A stretch of 64,000 bases of DNA from Pseudomonas japonica (GTDB taxonomy: Bacteria > Pseudomonadota > Gammaproteobacteria > Pseudomonadales > Pseudomonadaceae). The position numbers were made by a program, and so were the translations under genes. Below the pieces are notes generated by a model. That model had not been told where the DNA came from, did no database searches, and saw only the letters and a program-made list of their open reading frames with translations. The stretch is from assembly GCF_013522925.1 (NCBI RefSeq), contig NZ_JAAMQU010000011.1:179800-243799 (forward strand), in the 5' to 3' direction. Positions 17,546 to 25,311 of this stretch are shown piece by piece (position 1 is the first letter of the stretch; each line of letters begins with the position of its first letter).

Positions 17546-18709
17546 ATGCACACCAAGCTTTCTGGTTCACCCGCTTCTTCCGCTTCCGCCGATTCACACA
17601 CCAGCTCGTTGCGCTTCGCCCAGGAGCTACTCGCCAAGGCAGGTATAGGCATGCATGGGGTACAGCCTTGGGACATGACCCTCAAAGACCCCAGTGTCCC
17701 CGCCAAGGCCCTGGCCGAAGGCAATCTGGGACTGGGCGAAGCCTATATGAGCGGTGGCTGGGAGGCTGAGCATCTGGATGAGTTCTTCGCCAGGCTGTTG
17801 CGCGCAGGCGTTGCAGACATGGTAAACCCGGCGGCGTTATTGTTTCACGCGGTCAAGGCCAAGCTTGTAAACCTGCAGAACAAGGATCGGGCGTGGCAGG
17901 TAGGAGAGCAGCACTATGACCTGGGCAATGATTTCTACGAGAAAATGCTCGACCCGCGGATGACCTACACCTGCGGCTACTGGAAAGACGCCAGCGACCT
18001 GGCCGAGGCGCAAACCGCCAAGCTGGACCTGATCTGCCGCAAGCTACGCCTGCAGCCCGGGCAACGGGTGCTGGACATTGGTTGCGGCTGGGGCAGCTTC
18101 ATGTCCTACGCCGCAGAGCACTATGGGGTGGAATGCGTCGGCGTTACCATTTCTCGCGAGCAATGCGATTGGGCCAAGGCGCATTATTCCAACCTGCCCA
18201 TAGAGTTTCGGCTCCAGGATTACCGGGATGTGGACGAGCAGTTCGACCACATCGTCAGTGTGGGGATGTTTGAGCATGTGGGCCGCAAGAACCATCGCGT
18301 GTACATGGAAACTGCTCACCGCTGCCTGAAGGACGAAGGGTTGTTCCTCCTTCATACCATCGGCAAGAACCGCCGCCACAGCACACCAGACCGGTGGATC
18401 GACAAGTACATCTTCCGTAACGGCGACCTGCCTTCGATCGGCCAGGTGGGCGATGCAATCGATGGGCTGTTTGTTGCCGAAGACATGCATAATTTCGGCG
18501 CCGACTATGACAAGACGCTCATGGCATGGTGTGAGAACTTCGAAGCGGCGTGGCCACACTTCGCCGAACGGATGGGCGACCGGTTCTTCCGCATGTGGCG
18601 ATATTATTTACTGTCCTGCGCGGGTGCGTTCAGGGCGCGTGACATTCAGCTCTGGCAATGGGTACTGTCGAAAAAAGGCGTACTCGGCGGCTACGAGCGC
18701 GTCAGTTGA
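17546..18709 (+). CDS. cfa: Cyclopropane-fatty-acyl-phospholipid synthase
   Basis: SAM-dependent enzyme that methylenates cis double bonds of membrane phospholipid acyl chains, protecting stationary-phase and stressed cells. 387 residues: N-terminal lipid-binding part, then a methyltransferase domain with SAM motif VLDIGCGWGSF and the catalytic-region sequence QDYRDVDEQFDHIVSVGMFEHVG. AGGGGAT precedes the start. Probably the cfaB-type enzyme of the putida group. hemB follows after 18 bases and may be co-transcribed. Confidence 0.94.
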   Translation: MHTKLSGSPASSASADSHTSSLRFAQELLAKAGIGMHGVQPWDMTLKDPSVPAKALAEGNLGLGEAYMSGGWEAEHLDEFFARLLRAGVADMVNPAALLFHAVKAKLVNLQNKDRAWQVGEQHYDLGNDFYEKMLDPRMTYTCGYWKDASDLAEAQTAKLDLICRKLRLQPGQRVLDIGCGWGSFMSYAAEHYGVECVGVTISREQCDWAKAHYSNLPIEFRLQDYRDVDEQFDHIVSVGMFEHVGRKNHRVYMETAHRCLKDEGLFLLHTIGKNRRHSTPDRWIDKYIFRNGDLPSIGQVGDAIDGLFVAEDMHNFGADYDKTLMAWCENFEAAWPHFAERMGDRFFRMWRYYLLSCAGAFRARDIQLWQWVLSKKGVLGGYERVS

Positions 18710-18727
18710 TCAGCTAAAGGTATTTCA

Positions 18728-19702
18728 ATGAGCAATATGTTCCCTGTCAGTCGTCCCCGCCGCTTGCGCCGGTCAGAGGCCCTGCGGTCGGTGTTCCAGG
18801 AAACAGAGTTTCGCCTCCAGGACCTGGTATTGCCTATCTTCGTAGAAGAAGGCATCGATGACTTCGTACCGATCACCAGCATGCCGGGCGTGAACCGGAT
18901 TCCCGAGTCTCGCCTGGCAGGTGAAATCGAGCGCTACGCGCGGGCGGGCATCCGCTCGGTGATGACCTTCGGCGTATCTCACCACCTGGACGCGACCGGC
19001 AGCGACACCTGGAACGAAAATGGCCTGGTGGCGCGGATGGCCCGGATATGCAAGGACACCGTGCCGGAAATGGTCGTGATGTCCGATACCTGCTTCTGCG
19101 AATACACCTCGCACGGCCACTGCGGTGTGGTGCACGGGGATGAGGTGGACAACGATGCCACCCTCGTCAATCTCGGCCGTCAGGCTGTAGTGGCCGCTCA
19201 GGCAGGCGCCGACTTCATCGCGCCCTCCGCAGCGATGGATGGGCAGGTGCAGGCGATCCGTGGCGCGCTGGACGCCGCAGGCTTCCATGGCACGTCCATC
19301 ATGGCGTACTCCACCAAGTTCGCGTCGGCATTGTATGGCCCGTTCCGTGAAGCGGGTGGCACGGCGCTAAAAGGTGACCGCAAGGCCTACCAGATGAATC
19401 CGATGAACCGCCGCGAGGCGATACGGGAATCGTTGCTGGATGAGCAGGAAGGCGCCGACGCGCTGATGGTAAAACCGGCGGGTGCCTACCTCGACGTTAT
19501 TCGAGATATCCGCGAGGCCTCGCGCTTGCCGCTGGCGGCTTATCAGGTAAGTGGCGAATACGCGATGATCAAGTTCGGTGCCGCGGCTGGCGCCATTGAC
19601 GAAGCGCGTGTGATGCGCGAAAGCCTGGGTGCGATCAAGCGTGCCGGCGCAGACCTTATCCTTACCTATTTCGCCATGGACATCGCCCGCGACGGGATCT
19701 GA
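18728..19702 (+). CDS. hemB: Porphobilinogen synthase with Cys-type zinc site
   Basis: Condenses two 5-aminolevulinate molecules to porphobilinogen in tetrapyrrole synthesis. 324 residues with both Schiff-base lysines (MAYSTKFASA and LMVKPAGAYLDVI). The metal-site sequence is DTCFCEYTSHGHCG, the three-cysteine zinc type. P. aeruginosa HemB, from memory, has the aspartate/alanine magnesium type, so this may be a second, zinc-dependent paralogue rather than the only HemB. Lies 18 bases after cfa. Confidence 0.93.
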   Translation: MSNMFPVSRPRRLRRSEALRSVFQETEFRLQDLVLPIFVEEGIDDFVPITSMPGVNRIPESRLAGEIERYARAGIRSVMTFGVSHHLDATGSDTWNENGLVARMARICKDTVPEMVVMSDTCFCEYTSHGHCGVVHGDEVDNDATLVNLGRQAVVAAQAGADFIAPSAAMDGQVQAIRGALDAAGFHGTSIMAYSTKFASALYGPFREAGGTALKGDRKAYQMNPMNRREAIRESLLDEQEGADALMVKPAGAYLDVIRDIREASRLPLAAYQVSGEYAMIKFGAAAGAIDEARVMRESLGAIKRAGADLILTYFAMDIARDGI

Positions 19703-19717
19703 TTTCTCGACTGCCCG

Positions 19718-19739
19718 CGGCCGCGTTCACTCGCGGCCG
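19718..19739. terminator. GC-rich hairpin between convergent genes
   Basis: CGGCCGCG / CGCGGCCG stem with a six-base loop, just after hemB and overlapping the end of the convergent kinase gene. There is no T run, so intrinsic termination is uncertain. Confidence 0.4.
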
Positions 19740-20851
19740 TTGGCACCGTGCAACACAAGCGGAAGCCGCACCGCTACCTGAGCGAAGCCATCGGCGTTAT
19801 TGAACGCTACGTGCCCACCGCAGCTTTCGCACAGTGCCTTCACAATGGGCAGGCCCAACCCCCAGCCCTTGGTTTCGCTACGGGTGGAAATGAAGTAGGG
19901 CGTGGCAAGGTTGGTCAGTACTTCCTCAGGGAAGCTGCCAACGTTGGTAACGCTGAAATAGATATCGCCACCCTCCAGCCACTGCCGTACATGGATGGGC
20001 GCTTCGCTGTCACCGTGCTTGCTGGCGTTGATCACCAGGTTGTCGAGTATCCGCAAAAATGCATTGCGGTCCCACGTCACTACCAGGTCGGTCACGTCCA
20101 GCTGTGCTTCGATAGGCTGCGCTATCTGCAGGCGCAGGTTCTTGAGGGCGTCTTCGAACAGTGGCCCCACTACCAACGGCTCAGGCGTGAGCTTGATGCC
20201 GCCGCCCATGGCCACGTGTGAAATATCCAGTACGTTGCCGATCATGCGATCGATGCGGCGCAGGTTGTCTTCGAGAATCTGCAGCAGTTCTTCGGTGCGC
20301 CGCGCGGGGTTCTTCTTCATCAGCCCGGTGACCATGGTCGCTGCTGCCAGCGGCGAGCGCAGGTCATGGCTGAACGAGCGCATGAAGCGCTCGAGCATGA
20401 TCTTTTCGGATTTAAGGCTTTCGCTGCGAGCGACGGCGACCTGGCGGCGCCGTTCCACCCGCTCCAGGCGATTGTCCGACTTCACCAGGCTGGCGATGGT
20501 CGCCAGCATTTCGTCGGCATTGATAGGGTGGGTGAGGTACGCCCGCGCGCCCTTGTTCAGCCCCATGGCCTTGTCGGAGCCGCTGATGAAGGTGGCCGAG
20601 ATATTAATGATTGCCGGCACATGGTCGCTGCCCAGCTTGCGCTCGGCTTCGCGGATGAGCTCGAAACCGCTCATGTCCGGCAGGTTGATGTCCAGGATCA
20701 CCAGGTCCACGCTAGCATCCATCAAGGCCAGGCCGTCGGCACCATTGCTGGCCTCGAGCACTTCATAGGTGGCCTCGTTGGAAAGGATCTTGCGCAGCAC
20801 ATACCGGTTGGCGTGCATGTCGTCGATGATCAGAATCCGCCTAGTTCGCAT
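19727..20851 (-). CDS. Receiver-histidine kinase, last gene of the stressosome operon
   Basis: 374-residue soluble protein with reversed order: receiver domain first (1-125, phosphoacceptor Asp54 in VILDINLPDM), then a linker helix, HisKA (His162 in FSHDLRSPLAAA) and HATPase (NLVINASKHGD, GWGLGLPIV). The usually invariant receiver lysine is replaced: the motif reads YLTHPI with His108, so phosphorylation signalling may be altered. The start overlaps the end of the preceding kinase gene by 11 bases. Probably takes phosphate from, or competes with, the upstream kinase-receiver. No output domain is present, so a further response regulator is expected elsewhere. Confidence 0.88.
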   Translation of the reverse strand: MRTRRILIIDDMHANRYVLRKILSNEATYEVLEASNGADGLALMDASVDLVILDINLPDMSGFELIREAERKLGSDHVPAIINISATFISGSDKAMGLNKGARAYLTHPINADEMLATIASLVKSDNRLERVERRRQVAVARSESLKSEKIMLERFMRSFSHDLRSPLAAATMVTGLMKKNPARRTEELLQILEDNLRRIDRMIGNVLDISHVAMGGGIKLTPEPLVVGPLFEDALKNLRLQIAQPIEAQLDVTDLVVTWDRNAFLRILDNLVINASKHGDSEAPIHVRQWLEGGDIYFSVTNVGSFPEEVLTNLATPYFISTRSETKGWGLGLPIVKALCESCGGHVAFNNADGFAQVAVRLPLVLHGANGRE

Positions 20852-22607
20852 CCCGCAAGCTCCCTGACAGTCGCCGCACTTGCCGCAGTACCGACTCTGC
20901 GTAGTTCGCCTGGCCTTTCGGCAACACGCCCGCGCACTGGCCAGCCAGCGCCAGGCGTTCGCTGTCGCTGAGCGGCTTGGCCGTGTTGATCAACACACGG
21001 GCGTGCATGGCCCAATCCATACTTTCAAGCAGATCCGCACCATAGATGTCAGGTAGCTCAAGGTCGAGGAAGATGATGTCAGGCCGTACTGCATGCAACT
21101 TGTCGATGCTGTCACCGGCGGACGTCGCTTCGATGATCAAAGGTTTATAGGGTTCCAGCAGTCGCCGTATCAGATAACGGTCGCCTTCGTTATCGTCGAT
21201 GATCAACACTGTCAGCCCTTCGAGGCTCAGGTTTTCCAGATCGTCGGCATCTTCCTCATGCAAGCAGCGGGCGATGTCCACGCTGAAGCGGCTGCCCTTG
21301 CCAAGGCCACTGCTCACGCGGATCTGACCGCGCAGCAACACGGCCAGGCGCTGTGCCAGCGGCAAGCCAAGGCCATTGCCTTGCACCTGAGTAAGGCCAG
21401 GCATACGGATACGTGCGAACTCTTCGAAGATGCGGCTCAGGTTCTCCTCGGAAATACCCACACCGGTGTCTTCGACCACCATTTCAATGGTTTTTTCGTC
21501 TGGCTGGAATACCCGTACGGTGACCGAGCCTTCAGGTGTGTACTTGAACGCGTTGCTGATCAGGTTGCGCATCACCTGGAACAAGCGGTTGCGGTCGGTT
21601 TCCAGCATCACCGGGTGATCTGGAGAGATCACTTCCCAGCTCAGGCGGGGATAACGCAACGCTAGCGCTGCAGTGAACTGACGCAGCTGCTCCACGAACG
21701 ATTCGAGCGAGAACGCCGAGGCTACCACTTCCATTCGCCCGGATTCTGCTTCGGCCAGGTCCAGCAACTCATTGACCATTTCGGCCAGCTCACCGGCGGC
21801 CGCGCTGATAAAGCCGACCTGCTTGAGCTGTTCGGCATTGAGCTCGCCATCGCTACCGGTCAGCAACAACTTCGAGATGTTTTCGATGATGTTGATCGGG
21901 GTGCGGAACTCGTGGGTCATGTTGGAGAAGAAGCGGGACTTCGACTCGCTCGCGGCGGTAAGTTCATGCGCTGTTTTTTCCAGCTCCGAATACAACGCCA
22001 CCACGCCTTTGTTGGTGGTCTCCAGCTCCAGGTTGGTGGCTTCCAGCTCGCGCTGTTTGTTCTGTAGCTCGGCCGCTGTCAGGAGCAGGTCCGAACCTTG
22101 TTCCTGAAGCGCCACGAAGGGGTCGGCCACGCCAGCACTGGCCAGGTCACGCTGCAAGGTTTCGATCTGGCGGTCGTCCGGGAATGGGCGCGGTGGATGC
22201 ACAGCCTTGCCGCCACGAATGCGGGTGCCCCCAGGGCTGGTCTGGATATCCCAGTGCTCCAGTAGCCGCTGTGCGCCCCGCAGGCCCACGCCCATGCCCG
22301 TAGGGGAGACGTAGCTACCGTCCAGGATACGGTTGAGCTCTGCAATGCCAGGGCCCTGGTCAACGGCATCGAAGATGATGCTCACTACGCTGCCGCGAGC
22401 ATCCCGCCCCAGGTAAAAGTGAAACGCGCCGCTACGGGCATATTGGTAGATATTGCGGGCGATCTCGGACACCGCGGTGGCCAGGCGAATCTGGTCCAGC
22501 GCGGGCAGGCCCAGCCACTGGGCGATCTGCTTGGCACATTGCCGGCAGGTCACTACATCGGTTTCAGCCTGGATCAGCAGGCTGCTCAGCCGCCGGAGCT
22601 CAGTCAA
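20841..22607 (-). CDS. RsbT-like ATPase fused to histidine kinase and receiver
   Basis: 588 residues in four parts. Residues 1-135 form an RsbT-type GHKL domain (TAVSEIARNIYQYARSG, DQGPGI, MGVGLRGAQRLL). A coiled coil spans about 170-225. HisKA has His232 in NMTHEFRTPINII, followed by HATPase (NLISNAFKYTPEG, DTGVGI, NGLGLPLA). A C-terminal receiver from about 465 has Asp515 and Lys564. The RsbT-like part suggests the kinase is recruited to, or switched by, the stressosome proteins RsbR/RsbS encoded upstream. I know of no standard name. It overlaps its neighbours by 8 and 11 bases. Confidence 0.88.
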   Translation of the reverse strand: MTELRRLSSLLIQAETDVVTCRQCAKQIAQWLGLPALDQIRLATAVSEIARNIYQYARSGAFHFYLGRDARGSVVSIIFDAVDQGPGIAELNRILDGSYVSPTGMGVGLRGAQRLLEHWDIQTSPGGTRIRGGKAVHPPRPFPDDRQIETLQRDLASAGVADPFVALQEQGSDLLLTAAELQNKQRELEATNLELETTNKGVVALYSELEKTAHELTAASESKSRFFSNMTHEFRTPINIIENISKLLLTGSDGELNAEQLKQVGFISAAAGELAEMVNELLDLAEAESGRMEVVASAFSLESFVEQLRQFTAALALRYPRLSWEVISPDHPVMLETDRNRLFQVMRNLISNAFKYTPEGSVTVRVFQPDEKTIEMVVEDTGVGISEENLSRIFEEFARIRMPGLTQVQGNGLGLPLAQRLAVLLRGQIRVSSGLGKGSRFSVDIARCLHEEDADDLENLSLEGLTVLIIDDNEGDRYLIRRLLEPYKPLIIEATSAGDSIDKLHAVRPDIIFLDLELPDIYGADLLESMDWAMHARVLINTAKPLSDSERLALAGQCAGVLPKGQANYAESVLRQVRRLSGSLRDAN

Positions 22608-23586
22608 TTCGAGCCACCACCACTGTGGCGTCGTCGTTCTGACGACCGAAGTCGCGGCTCAGCAGCCCGGCGATGATCTCGGGGTGGCGCATGTGCAACC
22701 CCGGATAGCGATCGGTATCGAGGCGAGTCTTGATGCCATCACTGGATAGAATAAGCACGGTGCCGGGGTCCCATGGATACGAGAAGGTAGTTGTTCGACC
22801 TATCCGGTAGCCAACGGTGCCGTTGCTGGAAACCATGCTGCGGTTTTTTTCCGCGAGCAGCAGCCCGGCGATGTTGCCCATGCCGCAATACAGCACCTGC
22901 CTGGTCTGCGGCTTGACCTCGGCGATGCCAACGGCGCCGCCACGGGTAGACATGAGCGCCCGGTGCAACTGCTCCATCAGTTGCTCCAGCGGCACCTTCG
23001 GGTCGTGCCGCAGAAACACTTCCCGTGCCCGTGCGCTGGCGGCGTTGGCGGCGTGGCCATGGCCCAGCCCATCACACACCATCACCCGATTGCCCAGCAC
23101 GGCCCAGCCATCGCCGGCTACGGTTTCGCCGGGGTAGGGTATGCATACCGCGCCATGGCTCAACCCAGGCTCGACCGGCCCGAGGCGGAAGCTGGCATAC
23201 ACCACGGTGCCTTGGCCGGGCTGGCTGAAGATATCGAAATGGTCAGACAGGCGCCGCACCGATCCCAGGCCTACGCCCATGGTACCGATAGAGGAGTAAT
23301 GGTCGGCCAGGCATTGGCTCACGTTGGCCATGCCGGGGCCATTGTCCACCGCAAGCAGGTGGAAGCCATCGGGGCCCTGGCGGTAGATCAGCTGCCCATC
23401 GCCGCCATGAAGCACCAGGTTGCGGCCAAGCTCCTGCACTACAATCGTGAGCTTGCCCAGCAGCGCCTCGTCGGTGCTCAGCTGGCTGGCCTGGCGCACG
23501 ATCGCGCGGCGGGCCGCGTCCACATGGGCCAGGTCTGCTACCGTGAGCACCAGGCTGCACGCCTGGCTGTCTACTTCCATTTCCAC
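22600..23586 (-). CDS. RsbT-like ATPase fused to RsbX-like PP2C phosphatase
   Basis: 328 residues. An N-terminal RsbT/GHKL domain (about 1-125) has EALLGKLTIVVQELGRNLVL, DNGPGM and GVGLGSVRRLSDHF. The C-terminal half is a SpoIIE/RsbX-type PP2C phosphatase with metal-site signatures MVCDGLGHGHAANAAS and a terminal QNDDATVVVARID. In Bacillus, RsbX dephosphorylates RsbS and RsbR to reset the stressosome, so this is the likely reset enzyme, here tethered by its own RsbT-like module. Start overlaps the rsbT end by 16 bases. Confidence 0.88.
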   Translation of the reverse strand: MEMEVDSQACSLVLTVADLAHVDAARRAIVRQASQLSTDEALLGKLTIVVQELGRNLVLHGGDGQLIYRQGPDGFHLLAVDNGPGMANVSQCLADHYSSIGTMGVGLGSVRRLSDHFDIFSQPGQGTVVYASFRLGPVEPGLSHGAVCIPYPGETVAGDGWAVLGNRVMVCDGLGHGHAANAASARAREVFLRHDPKVPLEQLMEQLHRALMSTRGGAVGIAEVKPQTRQVLYCGMGNIAGLLLAEKNRSMVSSNGTVGYRIGRTTTFSYPWDPGTVLILSSDGIKTRLDTDRYPGLHMRHPEIIAGLLSRDFGRQNDDATVVVARID

Positions 23587-23969
23587 AGTTCCACCGTTGT
23601 TCCTTCGCCAGGTGCGGTTTGAATGGTGAAATGGTCCACCAGCCGGCGGGCACCGCTCAGGCCAAGGCCCAGGCCGCCGCCAGACGTGTAACCGTCCACC
23701 ATGGCCTGGTCCAGGTCGGCGATACCTTGGCCCTGATCGGCAACCACCAGCCTTATGGCCGCGCGACCGTCACGCTGGGTGCGTTCGAGCTGGCATTCAC
23801 CGCCGCCGCCGTAGATCAGCGCGTTACGCGCGATTTCGCTGGCAGCAGTCACGATCTTCGTCTGCGATACCAGGCCAAGCCGCGCTTCTTCGGCGGCCTT
23901 GCGGACCCGTTGGCGGATAATGACGATGTCAGTTTCCTGTTTCAGCGGGAGTGTCTCTGTGTTCGTCAC
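23571..23969 (-). CDS. rsbT: RsbT-type serine kinase / switch protein
   Basis: GHKL-fold protein kinase that in Bacillus sits in the stressosome, phosphorylates RsbS and RsbR, and leaves to activate its target. 132 residues with N box TAASEIARNALIYGGGG and ATP-lid motifs DQGQGI and GLGLGLSGARRLVDHF. I chose the GTG at 23969: it has GAGG upstream at good spacing and gives an N-terminus the same length as Bacillus RsbT. An in-frame ATG at 23993 would add eight residues. Overlaps rsbS by 41 bases. Confidence 0.9.
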   Translation of the reverse strand: MTNTETLPLKQETDIVIIRQRVRKAAEEARLGLVSQTKIVTAASEIARNALIYGGGGECQLERTQRDGRAAIRLVVADQGQGIADLDQAMVDGYTSGGGLGLGLSGARRLVDHFTIQTAPGEGTTVELWKWK

Positions 23970-24351
23970 TCTCGACCTCGGCGACCAGATCATCGTTCAC
24001 GTTCTTTTCCAGCCAACGCATGCCTTTTTCGACATTGAGCGCAGTGGCGATCCCAGACAACGACAGCCCGAGCTCTACCAGGGTGATCGCTACCGCTGGC
24101 TGCATGCCGACGACGATGACCTTGGCATCGAGTATTCTCGAGACGTTGGCGATGTGGGACAGCATGCGGCCAATGAACGAATCGACGATCTCCAGGGATG
24201 AGATATCGATAAGGACGCCTTTGGCGCTGTGTCGAACGATTTGTTCGGTCAGGTCCTCTTGAAGGTCCATGGCCAGTTGGTCATGCATGTCTACCTGGAT
24301 GCTCAACAACAGGTAGCGGCCCATCTTGAGAATCGGAATCTTGTCGACCAT
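23929..24351 (-). CDS. rsbS: RsbS-type stressosome scaffold protein (STAS)
   Basis: 140-residue single STAS domain. It resembles Bacillus RsbS closely: KIPILK near the N-terminus, LDISSLEIVDSF-like core (here IDISSLEIVDSFIGRM) with the serine equivalent to the RsbT-phosphorylated Ser59, and GMQPAVAITLVELGLSL. A C-terminal acidic tail of about 20 residues (VAEVESDEHRDTPAETGN) extends past the domain. Starts 10 bases after rsbR. Expected to form the core of a large complex with RsbR and hold RsbT inactive. Confidence 0.92.
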   Translation of the reverse strand: MVDKIPILKMGRYLLLSIQVDMHDQLAMDLQEDLTEQIVRHSAKGVLIDISSLEIVDSFIGRMLSHIANVSRILDAKVIVVGMQPAVAITLVELGLSLSGIATALNVEKGMRWLEKNVNDDLVAEVESDEHRDTPAETGN

Positions 24352-24361
24352 TACGCGAACC

Positions 24362-25189
24362 TCAGCGTGGATTGGCGCTGACGAGGCGAACGTTCAGCTC
24401 CTTGAGGGCCAGTTGGAAGGCATCCGACAGCGAAGCCTTGGTGACAACGTCGCCCAGTTCCACGCCAAGGTGCACGATAGTGGCGGCGATCTGGGGGCGA
24501 ATACCGCTGATGATGCAACGGGCGCCCATCAGCTTGGCTGCGGTGATGGTCTTGAGCAGGTGCTGCGCAACCATGGTGTCGACGGTAGGCACGCCGGTGA
24601 TGTCGATGATGGCGATGTCGGATTCGGTTTCCACGATTTTCTGCAGCAGTGCTTCCATCACCACCTGGGTGCGGTTGCTGTCCAGCGAGCCGATCAGAGG
24701 CACCGCCAGCACGCCGGCCCACAGCTGAACCACCGGAGTGGACAGTTCCAGCATGCTTTCCTGCTGCTCACGGATCACCGCCTCACGGCCGGACAGGAAA
24801 CGATCCATGCTGTAAAGGCCAAGCTTGTCGATCAGCCGGCTCACGGTCAGCAGTTCGTTGCCCGCATCGGTCAGCAAGGCAAACACTGGTTCCTTGAGGG
24901 AGAGAATAAAGGTCGCGGTTTCGGTCGGGGTAAAGCCCTGGCGGCTCTGGGCCTGGGACAGGCGCTCGAGCAGGGACTTGACCGGTGCCCAGCCGGGTTG
25001 GTTGATGTCGTCACCGCTCTCGGCAACTGCGCGTATGAACGCCTTGAGCAGGTCCCGGGAGTTGTCGACCATGGTGCGGTCGTCGATAAGATCCGAGCGG
25101 ATCCCTGCCTGGCGCTGAATCTCGATCCACTGCTCGAGGATAGCGCTTTCGTTCTGTTTGAAGATTTCAGCAAGCGCAGCGACGGTCAT
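24362..25189 (-). CDS. rsbR: RsbR-type stressosome sensor/co-antagonist
   Basis: 275 residues. The N-terminal half (about 1-155) is helical and resembles RsbRD-type sensor domains rather than the globin-like domain of Bacillus RsbRA; what it senses is unknown. The C-terminal STAS domain (about 160-265) carries IDITGVPTVDTMVAQHLL, including the threonine equivalent to RsbR Thr205; the Thr171 position appears to be Ser (GSLDSNRTQ). Start at 25189 with AGGAAGG upstream. First gene of the six-gene operon that runs to 19727. Confidence 0.9.
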   Translation of the reverse strand: MTVAALAEIFKQNESAILEQWIEIQRQAGIRSDLIDDRTMVDNSRDLLKAFIRAVAESGDDINQPGWAPVKSLLERLSQAQSRQGFTPTETATFILSLKEPVFALLTDAGNELLTVSRLIDKLGLYSMDRFLSGREAVIREQQESMLELSTPVVQLWAGVLAVPLIGSLDSNRTQVVMEALLQKIVETESDIAIIDITGVPTVDTMVAQHLLKTITAAKLMGARCIISGIRPQIAATIVHLGVELGDVVTKASLSDAFQLALKELNVRLVSANPR

Positions 25190-25275
25190 TAAAGCCTTCC
25201 TGTGGGGGTTCGTCTGAAAAACGAGCCACAGTAACAAGAAGGCTGCACAAACAGAAGCGCAAGCACTGGGCTGCG

Positions 25276-25299
25276 GGGCCCTTCCCACGGGAAGAGCCC
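25276..25299. terminator. Hairpin between pyk and the stressosome operon
   Basis: GGGCCCTTCCC / GGGAAGAGCCC near-perfect stem directly downstream of pykA on the minus strand. The T tract is on the plus-strand side, so for pykA it may act as a weak or Rho-assisted end point. Confidence 0.45.
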
Positions 25300-25311
25300 T
25301 TTTGGACAGGC

